This document shows positions 36,372 through 46,582 of a stretch of DNA of 64,000 nucleotides, piece by piece. The notes beneath the pieces are model-generated. The model had not been told where the DNA came from and searched no databases. It was given only the letters and a program-made list of their open reading frames with translations. Numbering within the stretch: position 1 is the stretch's first letter; each line of letters opens with the position of its first letter. A program made the position numbers and the translations under genes. Source of the stretch: Subtercola sp. Z020 (lineage in GTDB: Bacteria; Actinomycetota; Actinomycetes; Actinomycetales; Microbacteriaceae); assembly GCF_002931235.1 (NCBI RefSeq), contig NZ_PSTT01000070.1:1-64000 (forward strand), in the 5' to 3' direction.

Positions 36372-37844
36372 TCAGCGACTGGGCGTTGACCCGGCGGGAA
36401 TCGCGGCGGATGCCACGAACGTCGTCCAGAGTTCTTCAGCGTACTCGCTCCACCCGCGGGCGGGCAGGTCCGCAGCCTCCGCCACGAGGCGGGCGTGCAG
36501 GTCGTCGTCGAGCAGCAGCGAGCGGATGCCCCTGTACACGTCGTCGTCGTCGCGGGGGTCGACGAACACGGCGCCGCCGGTGGCCGCGATCTCCTTCATA
36601 CTGCCGAAGTCGCTGGTCACCACGGGCGTGCCCGCCGAGAGGGATTCGCCCACCGGAAGACCGAAACCCTCGTTCAGCGAGGGGAAGACGGTGAGCCTGG
36701 CGAGGCGGTAGGCGCTCCAGAGCAGGGCATCCGAGATGGCGGAGATCGCACGCACCGGTCGGCCGTTCTTCTGCAGCCGCACGAGCACGTCTTTGAACTC
36801 CTCGCCGTGCCAGCCATTGCCGCCGATGAAGACGAGCTGGAACTCCTCGCCCTCCCGCCAGAGACGTTCGGCGGCGGCCAGCACGGCGAGATGGTTCTTG
36901 CGCGGTTCGTGGCTGCCGACGCAGACCACCAGGGGCGCGTCACCGCGCAGCAGCTCGGCCCGGGCGCGCTCGAAGTCGGCCGGCGACACGTCTTCGGCCA
37001 CACTCGGAAGCAGCAGCGGCTCGATGTCGGGCCCGGCGATGCCGGCACCGCCGAGCATCCGTCGCCAGCCGCGGTATTCCGTCGCCGCCGCCCGGGAGAT
37101 GGTCGAGACCCGGTCGAAGTGCGCGATGGCCGCGAGGTTCTTCGAGAAGGCGGCCGACATCCCTTCGCCGACGGTCTCCGAGGAGGTCAGCGGCACGCAG
37201 TCGAAGCCGATGACGGCAGTGTGGTTTCCCGAGAACTCGGCGAGGCACCGGATGCGCGCGGTGCGGTCGTTCTCGATCGCCAGCTCAGGCAGGATGTAGG
37301 TCGACCGGAACGGGATCGTCAGTACCGGGTGCTTCTCCCGGGGGATGGTCGGCATCGTTCCGTACAGAGCATTCTGTCGCTCGGCCGCGCTGAGCGTGCG
37401 AAGACCGAGGTACCGGGAGTCCCAGCCGAGCAGCTCGATGCTGTGGTGCTTCGACCATTCGACGATCGTCTCGCGGACGACGCGCTGGATGCCGGTGGCC
37501 AGCTCGGTGCGCGCCGTGTGGTGCACGTCGACCACGACGGCGTTCGTCACGATGCGGATGCCGATACCCCGGTGCGGAGCGAGACGACGGTCGGCGCGCA
37601 CGGCCACGTCGGCCAGCGCGTGGCGCGTGCCCTCGAGCCGCGCGGCCCGTCGGAACAGCTCGAAGGGTTCGGGCTCCGGCAGCTCACCGCTCACGGCGGC
37701 GTGTGCGAGCCAGAGCAGGTCGGTCTGCGTTCCGACCGCGGGTGCGATCACGTCGAGGTAGCCCGCGACCCCGGTGATGGTCGGCTCGACTCCGAGCGTC
37801 TCTGCCAACACGTCGAGCCGGCCGAGCAGTGCGGTGAGGCTCAT
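36372..37844 (-). CDS. Glycosyltransferase family 4 protein with IQRVVRET-type N-terminal domain (paralogue 1)
   Basis: A 490-residue protein. The C-terminal half is a GT4-type GT-B domain (VVCVGSHEPRKNHLAVL; TVFPSLNEGFGLPVGESLSAGTPVV, then GSMKEIAATGG). The N-terminal half carries the locus-specific motif VVVDVHHTA....TGIQRVVRETIVEW at about 150-175, shared with the genes at 40500, 48148 and 49902. The donor and linkage are unknown; GT4 retaining enzymes with GDP-mannose-type donors would fit the neighbourhood. ATG 37844 follows GGGAGC. It sits between gtrA and wzm in the minus-strand unit. Confidence 0.88.
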   Translation of the reverse strand: MSLTALLGRLDVLAETLGVEPTITGVAGYLDVIAPAVGTQTDLLWLAHAAVSGELPEPEPFELFRRAARLEGTRHALADVAVRADRRLAPHRGIGIRIVTNAVVVDVHHTARTELATGIQRVVRETIVEWSKHHSIELLGWDSRYLGLRTLSAAERQNALYGTMPTIPREKHPVLTIPFRSTYILPELAIENDRTARIRCLAEFSGNHTAVIGFDCVPLTSSETVGEGMSAAFSKNLAAIAHFDRVSTISRAAATEYRGWRRMLGGAGIAGPDIEPLLLPSVAEDVSPADFERARAELLRGDAPLVVCVGSHEPRKNHLAVLAAAERLWREGEEFQLVFIGGNGWHGEEFKDVLVRLQKNGRPVRAISAISDALLWSAYRLARLTVFPSLNEGFGLPVGESLSAGTPVVTSDFGSMKEIAATGGAVFVDPRDDDDVYRGIRSLLLDDDLHARLVAEAADLPARGWSEYAEELWTTFVASAAIPAGSTPSR

Positions 37845-37863
37845 ACGGAAGCTCCCTGCTGCA

Positions 37864-38481
37864 TCACGAACGGCGCTTCTTCGCCTGGGCGTCTGCCGCC
37901 GCGAACGCGTCGTCTTCGAAGATGGCGGCGGCCCCTGCCTCCGCCTGCTCCTCGGCACCGACGACGGTTCCCGAACGGTGGTGGCCGAAGACCCAGTAGC
38001 GGTAGAGAAGGAAGCGGAAGAGGGTCGCGAGAGCGGTTCCGATGAACTGCCCGGAGATGTTGTCGGCGAGCAGAGAGGTGAAGCCGAGAACGTAGTGCGA
38101 GATCCAGAGGCAGAGCAGGTTGATCAGCAGGCCGGAGACGGCCACCACGGCGAACTCGAGGAGCTCGCGAACGTAGTTCTTGCGACGGTGCTCCCTGAAC
38201 GTCCAGTAGCGGTTGCCGAACCAGGTCACGACGGTGGCCACGGCCACCGCGGCGACCTTCGCCCCGATCGGGCCGGAGAGCAGGTGCGCCTCACCGAGCC
38301 CGCCCACGCGCAACCCGTTGAAGACGGCGAAGTCCACGACGAAGCCGACGCCGCCCACGACGCCGAACTTCAGGGCGTAACGCAGCAGCTTGTCCCAGAA
38401 GGAGCGGATGAGCCGGGTCAGGCGACCTCCGGGAGCGACGGGCGGCGAGGCGGGTTCCGTCGACGAGGAGGGCTCAGACAC
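37864..38481 (-). CDS. GtrA family membrane protein
   Basis: A 205-residue GtrA/DPMS-type protein with four TM helices (KFGVVGGVGFVVDFAVFNGL; VATVVTWFGNRYWTF; LLEFAVVAVSGLLINLLCLW; LFRFLLYRYWVFG). Such proteins help flip or organise polyprenyl-phosphate sugars, often with a GtrB-type GT2 such as the one at 59306. The C-terminus is an acidic Ala-rich tail ending in KKRRS. GTG 38481 gives a family-like start; GTG 38529, directly after the DUF4012 stop, is an alternative. Confidence 0.87.
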   Translation of the reverse strand: MSEPSSSTEPASPPVAPGGRLTRLIRSFWDKLLRYALKFGVVGGVGFVVDFAVFNGLRVGGLGEAHLLSGPIGAKVAAVAVATVVTWFGNRYWTFREHRRKNYVRELLEFAVVAVSGLLINLLCLWISHYVLGFTSLLADNISGQFIGTALATLFRFLLYRYWVFGHHRSGTVVGAEEQAEAGAAAIFEDDAFAAADAQAKKRRS

Positions 38482-38532
38482 AGACGCAGCCCTCACTTCT
38501 CTCTCGCAGGTCGTCGATCGGCTCTGCACATG

Positions 38533-40392
38533 TTACTTGCACCCGGGTGCATCGATCGCGGTCTGGGTGGCGTTGATCATCGGGGTGCCCTGCAGCGTCG
38601 GCGGGCCGTAGGTACCGGCAGCGCCCGTGTAGGTGAAGGTCACGGTGGTCGTCTCCCCCGGGGCGAGGTCGACGATGGCGCGGCCGACCGGGCGGCCGAG
38701 GTCCTCAGACGAGGGCCGTGCCGATCCTCCTACACTCGAATCGCCGACCTGCGTATTCGTGATCGTGGCGCCAACCGGGCCGTAGCCGTAGACCTCTGTG
38801 CTGAACTTTGCGCCGTGGAAGTTCTGACCGACCACGTAATCGGGCAGAGACTCCGCTTCATCGGTCGTGATCGTCGAGTGCAGAGTGACGGTCTGGGTGA
38901 AGGTCGGACTGTTCGGGTTGGCGCACACGTCTGTCTGCAACGCGACACCCGTCTCGAGGTAGTAGTCGGTCTTCGACACGGAGACGTCGCGGAAGAACGT
39001 ACCAACCAGGGTCTGGGGCTCATTCGTGGTCGGCAGTACGCCTTCGAGCTTCGTGCCCTTCAAGAGGGCAGACTCGTCGGCATTGGCGCTCCACGCCATC
39101 AGGTTGCCGCTGTCGACGCTCTTCTGGATAGCCGTGAGCAGCTGCGCCGGATTTGCAGAGGTGGTCGTGACACCGGCGAAGATGCTCTTCGCCGCTTCAG
39201 CGAAGAACTCGTCGGTCTCTGCTCCGATCAAGCTCTTCGGGTAGCGGAGGTAGACGTCGTGCAGCAGCAGAGCGACGGCGTTGTCGGCCGTGATCACGTC
39301 TCCGGTGGCCTCGACCTTCACCGGGCCGGTGACCGCCAGAATGTCTGCGAGTGCAAGCGGATCGACGGAGATGACCCCGTCGACCGTTTCGCCACCCTTG
39401 TACTTGTCCCAGAACGCCTTGATCGTGAGGGCCGCCGTCGGAAAGTCGGGCCTGCTCGTCGACCAGTTGAGAGTCGAGGCGACGCCCTGGCCGTAGATGC
39501 CGAGCACATTCGCGTCGAGCGCGCGCGCCGGCCCGTCGTCGAGCGGAAAGTTCTGGCTCGACGCCTGGTCGGTGATGGCGAAGGACCCGTTGTCGACGGT
39601 CAGCATCGAGAGGGATGCGGGGCCGCCGCCGAGCCCGGTGGTCTCGGCGTTGTTGAGGAATGCGAGCAGGTAGTGGCGGGTGCCGTTCATGCCCACGATG
39701 CCCTCGACCGTCGTCAGCGTTCCGCGCACCTTGGCGATCTGCGCCTGTGCCTTGCCGAGCGCGGAGGTGAGGGTGGTCTTCGCCGAACCGATCTGGCCGA
39801 CCGTGTCGGTGGTGTCGATGGCGGCGAGGCTCGCCGTCGTCGCGGTGATCGCGGCGTCAGCGTTCTGCAGGGTGGTGTCGCCGTTCCGCAGTATCTCCAC
39901 GTTCAGCTTGCCGTCGACCGGCTTGATCGCGTCGGGGGTGAGCGTCTTCGAGAAGTCGACCACGGGAAGCAGCGCCTGGGTGCTGAGCTGGTCGAGCGTG
40001 TCGGTGAGCTGGCGCACCGCGGTGAGGTTCGGGCCGACCATCGGCACCTTCTCCGCGATCTTGAAGAGCGGATCGTTCGCGTGCTGGCGGGCATCACTGA
40101 CGTCGGTGGCGAAGGAGTCGGCGGAGGCGGTGATGGCCGAGGTGTCGAGCGACGTGAAGTCGAGCGAGGTGAGGCTGGCCTGCAGCTCGGTGACGGTGCC
40201 CTGAGCGCGTTCGAGCGAATCCTTCGCCTGCACGGCCTGCCAGGCGACCCAGCCGACGACGCACGCGACGCCCACGATGATCGTGATCAGCGCGGCGAGA
40301 ACGATGGCGACGACGCGGCGGCGGGTCGACCACTTCCGGCGGCGCCGGGTGCGGCGCTCACCCGGCGCGGAGGGCGCGAGAGATGCGTTGAT
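38533..40392 (-). CDS. DUF4012 domain-containing membrane protein, probable ATC start
   Basis: A protein of about 619 residues with a basic cytoplasmic N-terminus (GERRTRRRRKWSTRRR), one TM helix (VVAIVLAALITIIVGVACVV) and a large extracytoplasmic DUF4012 domain. The domain has helical repeats, then LLAFLNNAETTGLGGGPASLSML and GVISVDPLALADILAVTGPV. The family is found in actinobacterial glycan loci; its function is unknown. The first ATG/GTG/TTG in frame is GTG 40275, which would cut the TM helix in half. The frame is open upstream to a TGA, and AGGAG lies six bases before an ATC at 40392, so I place the start there. Confidence 0.8.
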   Translation of the reverse strand: MNASLAPSAPGERRTRRRRKWSTRRRVVAIVLAALITIIVGVACVVGWVAWQAVQAKDSLERAQGTVTELQASLTSLDFTSLDTSAITASADSFATDVSDARQHANDPLFKIAEKVPMVGPNLTAVRQLTDTLDQLSTQALLPVVDFSKTLTPDAIKPVDGKLNVEILRNGDTTLQNADAAITATTASLAAIDTTDTVGQIGSAKTTLTSALGKAQAQIAKVRGTLTTVEGIVGMNGTRHYLLAFLNNAETTGLGGGPASLSMLTVDNGSFAITDQASSQNFPLDDGPARALDANVLGIYGQGVASTLNWSTSRPDFPTAALTIKAFWDKYKGGETVDGVISVDPLALADILAVTGPVKVEATGDVITADNAVALLLHDVYLRYPKSLIGAETDEFFAEAAKSIFAGVTTTSANPAQLLTAIQKSVDSGNLMAWSANADESALLKGTKLEGVLPTTNEPQTLVGTFFRDVSVSKTDYYLETGVALQTDVCANPNSPTFTQTVTLHSTITTDEAESLPDYVVGQNFHGAKFSTEVYGYGPVGATITNTQVGDSSVGGSARPSSEDLGRPVGRAIVDLAPGETTTVTFTYTGAAGTYGPPTLQGTPMINATQTAIDAPGCK

Positions 40393-40499
40393 GGGTCACT
40401 CCTGGTGCTCGGGCGGCGGGAAGGTCGTCGGGCCGGATCCGGGCGCAGTGCACCGGCTCCCCCCGCGAATGCACCACTGTAGCAACCCGAACCGGGGAA

Positions 40500-42512
40500 T
40501 CAGCTTCGAGCGAGTCGGCGCCGCACGATCCTGAATGCGGCCCGGGTCGCGGGTCGCACACCCATCTCCCTCGAGCGTGCGATGAAGAATCTGCCGAGAG
40601 CACCGACCTTCCGAACCTGCGCGGCAGGCGAGTTCTCCCGGGCCAGCTGGGCCGCCCGCTCGGCGCGCACGGCCCCGTACCAGGAGGCGAGTGCCAGCTG
40701 CAGGGCGGCGGGCGAGGCGTCGGCGGGTGCGGCCCCGTCGGCGAAGGCGGGCGCGGCAGGGCGCGGTTCGGGGGCAGCGGCACGGGCATCCGGGACCGCT
40801 GGATCGGCCGCGAAGAGAGCCTGCACCGGCTCGACGAGCTGCTGCCACAGGTCGGCCGCGTAGTCGTTCCAGGTGCGGAACGACCGGGCCAGCGCCTCGG
40901 CCTTCAGGGTGTCGTAGAGGTCGGGATCGGTGAGCAGCCGCTCCATGGCGTTCGCGATGGCATCGTCGTCGCGCGGATCGACCGTGAGGCACCCGCCGCC
41001 CTCGGCCATCTCCTGCAGGCTGCCGTGGTTCGACGTCACGACCGGCACCCCGAGCGCGAGCGACTCGGCGACGGGCAGCCCGAACCCCTCGTGGAGCGAC
41101 GGGAAGACGGTGAAGCGGGCCTCGCGGTACGACTCGAGCAGCACGGTGTCGCTCGCGTCGCGCAGAACCTCCACCGGCAGGCCGAGCTGCTCCACGGCGC
41201 GCAGCTCCCTGTCGAGCCGCGCGATGCCGACGGCCGTTCCGCCGCCGATGAACCGCAGGCGGAAGCGCACGCCGTCGGCCCACAGCCGGCCGGCGGCGAA
41301 CACGATCGGGCTATGGTTCTTGCGCGGTTCCTGGCTGCCGACGACGAGCACGAGGGGCAGGTCGTCACCGGCGCCGCCGGCGACAGGAGAAGAAGAGACG
41401 ACAGAAGAAGGGGCAGCAGGAGAAGGAGCACCGGATGCGGATGCGGAGGCTCCGGCGAGCGCGACGGCCCGCTCGGCTGCGGTCGGCGGGTTCATCGCGA
41501 GCGGAACGGCGACGACGCTCGGCCCGGCCACGCCCTGTGCGGAGACCGCGTCGACGAACCCGCTGTACTCGGTCTCCGCCGACCGGCTCACCCCGGCGAC
41601 CCGGCTCGCGTTCTTCACCACCGTGAGGAACCGCGCGAAGCGTTCGATCTCCCCCGCGTCCTGGCTCTGTGCGCTGACGATCGGGATGGTGTCGTGCCCG
41701 ACGATCGCGACCCGGTTGCCCGACAGGCCGGCCACGGCGGCGAGCGCCGCTGAGGTCTCGAGCTGCGACACCTCGATCTCCACGATCACCGAGCGCACCG
41801 GAACGAGGATCACCTCGCGCGCCCGCTTGTGGTCGGGGTTCGACATCGAGGCGTCGTGGCGGCGTGCCCGATCGGTGGCCGACAGGCCCGCATGGCCGGC
41901 CCAGTCGAGAACGCGGTCGATCTCGTGGCCGACGAGCCGCCGCATTCCGGTGCCGTGGTCGTTCCAGCAGGCGAGCGTGAGGGCGTGGTCGGGGTTCCAG
42001 CGCGACACCGTCTCCCGAAGCACCCGCTGCACGCCGGTGTTGTGGTCACTGCGACCGCTGAAGTTGGCGTCGATGACCACCGCGTCTGCCACGACGTCGA
42101 TGACGGCATCCGGGGCCGTCGACCGGCGGATGATCGGCGCGAGCGCCCCGAGCAGGGCCGCCAGCACGGCGAAGGTGTCGGCCGGGTCGGTCAGCGACAG
42201 CGCCCGGCGCACGGAGGCGTGCTCGCTCTGCGTGGGGAAGGTCGCGGTAAAGCCGACGATGGCGAGCCAGACAGCCGCGTCGGCGTCGGCATCGTGCTCG
42301 ATAAGAGAGGTACGCACGGCCGAGGCGATCGCCGACGCGAGTTCGCCGGCCGGATGGGTCCAGGTGGCGACACTGCCGGCGAGCAGATCGGCGAGACCCA
42401 GCTGGGGCGCGATCTGGCGCAGCCGTGCATCCAGAGCCGCCGTCTGGGCGCCGACGGGCACCGATCTGACGCTCTGCAGCGGCCTGCCTGCCTCGGGGTC
42501 TGGGTGCACCAT
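40500..42512 (-). CDS. Glycosyltransferase family 4 protein with IQRVVRET-type N-terminal domain (paralogue 2)
   Basis: A 670-residue paralogue of the genes at 36372, 48148 and 49902. The N-terminal region holds VVIDANFSGRSDHNTGVQRVLRETVSRW, here named by its core GVQRVLRETVSRW. The GT4 half has VVGSQEPRKNHSPIVFAAGRLW and FPSLHEGFGLPVAESLALG. A Ser/Ala/Pro-rich insert of about 30 residues separates the two Rossmann halves, and a C-terminal extension of about 110 residues ends in a basic helix. ATG 42512 lies three bases after TAGTAT; GTG 42509, the next codon, lies six bases after it and would suit a leaderless message. It heads the minus-strand unit running to wzt. Confidence 0.87.
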   Translation of the reverse strand: MVHPDPEAGRPLQSVRSVPVGAQTAALDARLRQIAPQLGLADLLAGSVATWTHPAGELASAIASAVRTSLIEHDADADAAVWLAIVGFTATFPTQSEHASVRRALSLTDPADTFAVLAALLGALAPIIRRSTAPDAVIDVVADAVVIDANFSGRSDHNTGVQRVLRETVSRWNPDHALTLACWNDHGTGMRRLVGHEIDRVLDWAGHAGLSATDRARRHDASMSNPDHKRAREVILVPVRSVIVEIEVSQLETSAALAAVAGLSGNRVAIVGHDTIPIVSAQSQDAGEIERFARFLTVVKNASRVAGVSRSAETEYSGFVDAVSAQGVAGPSVVAVPLAMNPPTAAERAVALAGASASASGAPSPAAPSSVVSSSPVAGGAGDDLPLVLVVGSQEPRKNHSPIVFAAGRLWADGVRFRLRFIGGGTAVGIARLDRELRAVEQLGLPVEVLRDASDTVLLESYREARFTVFPSLHEGFGLPVAESLALGVPVVTSNHGSLQEMAEGGGCLTVDPRDDDAIANAMERLLTDPDLYDTLKAEALARSFRTWNDYAADLWQQLVEPVQALFAADPAVPDARAAAPEPRPAAPAFADGAAPADASPAALQLALASWYGAVRAERAAQLARENSPAAQVRKVGALGRFFIARSREMGVRPATRAAFRIVRRRLARS

Positions 42513-42515
42513 GGA

Positions 42516-42521
42516 ATACTA
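42516..42521 (-). promoter_or_regulatory. Candidate leaderless -10 box of GT4 paralogue 2
   Basis: TAGTAT on the minus strand ends six bases before GTG 42509, which is the second codon if ATG 42512 is taken as start. Confidence 0.4.
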
Positions 42522-42587
42522 GTCGATGAGTCGGCGACGCTAACATGGGCTGTCGCAGAAGCCCCCGACCAGAACAACGAGGAAAAT

Positions 42588-43574
<987 letters not shown>

Positions 43575-43578
43575 AACC

Positions 43579-44559
43579 GTGCCCACCCCTGCACCCGTCG
43601 CCCTCATCACCGGCATCTCCGGGCAGGACGGCTCGTACCTCGCCGAGTCGCTGCTCGCCGACGGCTACGAGGTGCACGGCCTGGTTCGGAACACGACGGA
43701 GGAGAACCTCCGCTCGCTCGGCACCCCGGAGCGGTTGATGCTGCACAGCGTCGACCTGCTGGCTCCGGATGCCCTGGAGCAGGTCGTTCGCGAGGTGAAG
43801 CCCGACGAGCTGTACTCCCTCGCCGCGATCTCGTCGGTCGCCGCGTCGTGGAACGACCCGGTGCAGACGGGGGCGGTCAACGGGCAGGTCGTCGTGCGGC
43901 TGCTCGACGCCGCCCACCGCCTGCAGGAGGAGCACGGGCATCCCGTTCGCCTGGTGCACGCGTCGAGCGCCGAGATCTTCGGGCAGGTCGCCGAGACCCC
44001 GCAGGTCGAGACCACCGCGATCAGGCCGTCGTCGCCCTACGGGGCCTCGAAGGCCTATGCGCACCTGTCGGTGGGCGTCTTCCGCGGTCGTGGGCTGCAC
44101 GCCTCGAACACCATCCTCTACAACCACGAGTCGCCGCGGCGCCCCGAGGCGTTCGTCACCCGCAAGATCACCGCGGGCGTCGCACGCATCAGCGCCGGCC
44201 TGCAGGAGGGCCTCGAGCTCGGCAACCTCGACGCCCGCCGCGACTGGGGCTGGGCACCCGACTATGTGAACGCGATGCGCCTCGCCGCTTCGGCGCCCGA
44301 GGCCGGCGACTTCATCGTCGCGACCGGCATCTCGCACACCATCGGCGACTTCCTCGACGCGGCTTTCGGCCGTGTCGGCATCGACGACTGGTCGTCTCTG
44401 GTCAGCGTGAACCCCGCCTTCGTTCGACCAGTGGACCCGGCCGAACAGCTCGGCGACGCCACGAAGGCGCGCACCGAGCTCGGCTGGCAGCCGACGGTCG
44501 ACTTCGAGACGCTCGTCGCACGGATGGTGGAGCACGACCTCGAGCTGCTCGCCCGATGA
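43579..44559 (+). CDS. Second GDP-mannose 4,6-dehydratase-type SDR
   Basis: A 326-residue protein about the same size as the preceding Gmd and clearly related: TGISGQDGSYLAESLL, then HASSAEIFGQV, SPYGASKAYAH and YNHESPRRPEAFVTRKI. All four catalytic residues (Ser, Glu, Tyr, Lys) are kept. It may be a second dehydratase, or a related enzyme acting on the 4-keto product such as a GDP-4-keto-6-deoxymannose reductase; the Gmd-like NHESPRR loop favours dehydratase. It begins with GTG and overlaps the next gene by four bases (ATGA). Confidence 0.82.
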   Translation: MPTPAPVALITGISGQDGSYLAESLLADGYEVHGLVRNTTEENLRSLGTPERLMLHSVDLLAPDALEQVVREVKPDELYSLAAISSVAASWNDPVQTGAVNGQVVVRLLDAAHRLQEEHGHPVRLVHASSAEIFGQVAETPQVETTAIRPSSPYGASKAYAHLSVGVFRGRGLHASNTILYNHESPRRPEAFVTRKITAGVARISAGLQEGLELGNLDARRDWGWAPDYVNAMRLAASAPEAGDFIVATGISHTIGDFLDAAFGRVGIDDWSSLVSVNPAFVRPVDPAEQLGDATKARTELGWQPTVDFETLVARMVEHDLELLAR

Positions 44560-45725
44560 GCCCGGAGCACCTCCGCGTGCTCTTCGACGCGACGGCCATT
44601 CCCGCCGACCGTGGCGGAGTGGGCCGGTACGTCGAGAACGTGGTGGTCGAGCTGGTGCGTTCCGGCGTGCCGCTCGCCGTGGTGTGCCAGCCCCGCGACC
44701 GGGCGGTGTTCGAGGCGGCGGGGGTCACCCGGGTGCTCGAGATCGCCCCGTGGGGAGGCCGGGCATCCGGTCGCCTCGTCTGGGAGCAACTCGTGCTGCC
44801 CGGCCTCGCCCGGCGCGCGGGCGCCGCGGTCATCCACTCGCCGCACTACACCTTTCCCCTGTTCACGCGCCGTCGACGGGTGGTGACGGTGCACGACCTC
44901 ACCTTCTTCAGCGCGCCCGAACTGCACGGGCGGGTCAAGCGCGTCTTCTTCCGCACGTGGATCCGGGCCGCGAAGCTCTTCGGCGTGACCGTCGTCACCC
45001 CGAGCCGCACGACGGCCGACGAATACCTGCGGGTGACGCACGCCGACCCTGCGCAGGTCGTCGCGGCGCCGCTCGGCTACGACACCGAGATCTTCCATCC
45101 GCCGACGCCCGCGGAGATCGAGCGGTTCGCCGACGGCCTCGATCCCCGGCCGGCGGCCGGCTGGATCGCCTTCCTGGGCACGGTGGAGCCACGCAAGAAC
45201 GTGACCGCGCTGGTCGAGGGCTACGTCGAGGCGATGCGGGCGAGGCCCCTCGGTGCACGCCCGGCCCTGCTGCTCGCGGGCGGCAGCGGGTGGGATGCGA
45301 GTGCTCCCGTCGCCGTCGCCCGCGCCATCGCGGCGGGCTTCGACGTGCGAATGCTCGGCTACCTGCCGCTCGATGAGCTCCGATCGCTTCTCGGCGGTTC
45401 GGTGCTCACCGCCTACCCGAGCCTCGGCGAGGGGTTCGGGCTGCCGGTGCTCGAGGCGATGGCGTGCGGATCGTGCGTGCTCACCACCCGGCGCCTCTCA
45501 CTGCCCGAGGTCGGCGGCGACGCCGTCAGCTACACCGACATCGACTCGGCTAGCATTGCCGAGGCTCTGAGCGCGCTGGTCGACGACCCGTCGGAGCGTG
45601 CGCGGCTCGGCTCCGCCGGCCGGCAGCGCGCGGCGCAGTTCACCTGGGCGGCCTGCGCCGCCCGGCACAGAGAAGCGTACGAACTCGCCCTGGCGGGCAG
45701 CGGCCCGAAGAGAGGAACACTGTGA
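44556..45725 (+). CDS. Glycosyltransferase family 4 protein
   Basis: A 389-residue GT-B enzyme starting LRVLFDATAIPADRGGVGRYVENVV, a typical GT4 mannosyl/rhamnosyl-transferase N-terminus. It continues with TVHDLTFFS, WIAFLGTVEPRKNVTALVEGY and SLGEGFGLPVLEAMACG (the E-x7-E-like donor site). It lacks the IQRVVRET-type N-terminal domain of the four paralogues in this locus. Start and stop overlap both neighbours by four bases (ATGA, GTGA), so it is tightly coupled in the operon. Confidence 0.9.
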   Translation: MSPEHLRVLFDATAIPADRGGVGRYVENVVVELVRSGVPLAVVCQPRDRAVFEAAGVTRVLEIAPWGGRASGRLVWEQLVLPGLARRAGAAVIHSPHYTFPLFTRRRRVVTVHDLTFFSAPELHGRVKRVFFRTWIRAAKLFGVTVVTPSRTTADEYLRVTHADPAQVVAAPLGYDTEIFHPPTPAEIERFADGLDPRPAAGWIAFLGTVEPRKNVTALVEGYVEAMRARPLGARPALLLAGGSGWDASAPVAVARAIAAGFDVRMLGYLPLDELRSLLGGSVLTAYPSLGEGFGLPVLEAMACGSCVLTTRRLSLPEVGGDAVSYTDIDSASIAEALSALVDDPSERARLGSAGRQRAAQFTWAACAARHREAYELALAGSGPKRGTL

Positions 45726-46582
45726 GCAGCACGACGACGCTGGTGGTGGTGAGCTACTTCTCGCGCCACGATGTGGTCGCCTGCCTGTCTTCTGTGCCGG
45801 CCGCGAGCATCCAGAACCCGCCGGTGCTCGTCGTGAACAACGCGCCGACGGATGATCTGCAGCCCGTGCTCGAGCCCTTCCCCACGGCAACCCTCCTCGA
45901 CCCGGGCGCGAACCTCGGCTACGGCCGTGCCGTGAACTACGCCGTGTCGCAGCTCGACCCGGCCACCGAGTGGATTCTCGTCACCAACCCCGACGTGGAG
46001 TTCGGGCCCGGCAGCATCGACGAGCTGCTCGCGGTCGCGACCTCCGACGAGCGCATCGGTGTCGTCGGCCCGCGCATCACGAACGACGACGGCACCATCT
46101 ACCCCTCTGCCCGCGACCTGCCCTCCCTGACCGTGGGAGCGGGCCACGCGGTGCTGCACCGGGTGTGGCCGGAGAACCCCTGGTCGAAGCGCTACCTGAA
46201 AGCCGACCGATCGAAGACGCCGGGCTCGGAACCGCTGCAGTCCGGCTGGCTCTCCGGCGCCTGCCTGCTGGTGAGGCGAAGCGCCTTCGAACAGATCGGT
46301 GGCTTCGACGACCGTTTCTTCATGTACTTCGAAGACGTCGACCTCGGCGAGCGCCTCGGCCTCGCCGGCTGGAAGGTGCTCTACGTGCCGAGCGCGAGCG
46401 TGCACCACGCGGGCGGAACCTCCACGCGTGACCACTCCGCCGCGATGCTGCAGGCGCACCACCACAGCGCCTATCTCTATCTCGCGAAGCGGTACCACCG
46501 GTGGTACCAGCTGCCGGTGCGGGTCGCCGTGCGGGCGGGCCTGGCCGCACGGGCCGCCGCGAGTTCGCTGAGGTCGTCATGA
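45722..46582 (+). CDS. Glycosyltransferase family 2, rhamnosyltransferase (WbbL)-like
   Basis: A 286-residue GT2 enzyme with the N-terminal TLVVVSYFSRHDVVACL, donor-site region NNAPTDDL, NLGYGRAVNYAV, the DXD-like TNPDVEFGP, and the acceptor region SGACLLVRRSAFEQIGGFDDRFFMYFEDVDLGERL. The FMYFEDVDL pattern is typical of WbbL-type rhamnosyltransferases. The donor is inferred from family only. GTG start overlaps the previous stop. Confidence 0.88.
   Translation: MSSTTTLVVVSYFSRHDVVACLSSVPAASIQNPPVLVVNNAPTDDLQPVLEPFPTATLLDPGANLGYGRAVNYAVSQLDPATEWILVTNPDVEFGPGSIDELLAVATSDERIGVVGPRITNDDGTIYPSARDLPSLTVGAGHAVLHRVWPENPWSKRYLKADRSKTPGSEPLQSGWLSGACLLVRRSAFEQIGGFDDRFFMYFEDVDLGERLGLAGWKVLYVPSASVHHAGGTSTRDHSAAMLQAHHHSAYLYLAKRYHRWYQLPVRVAVRAGLAARAAASSLRSS

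Noticed and set aside
37774-40482. Plus-strand open frame of 902 codons opposite the gtrA/DUF4012 genes
   Set aside because: It spans several minus-strand genes with clear domains and its product has no recognisable motif; third-position GC bias explains it.
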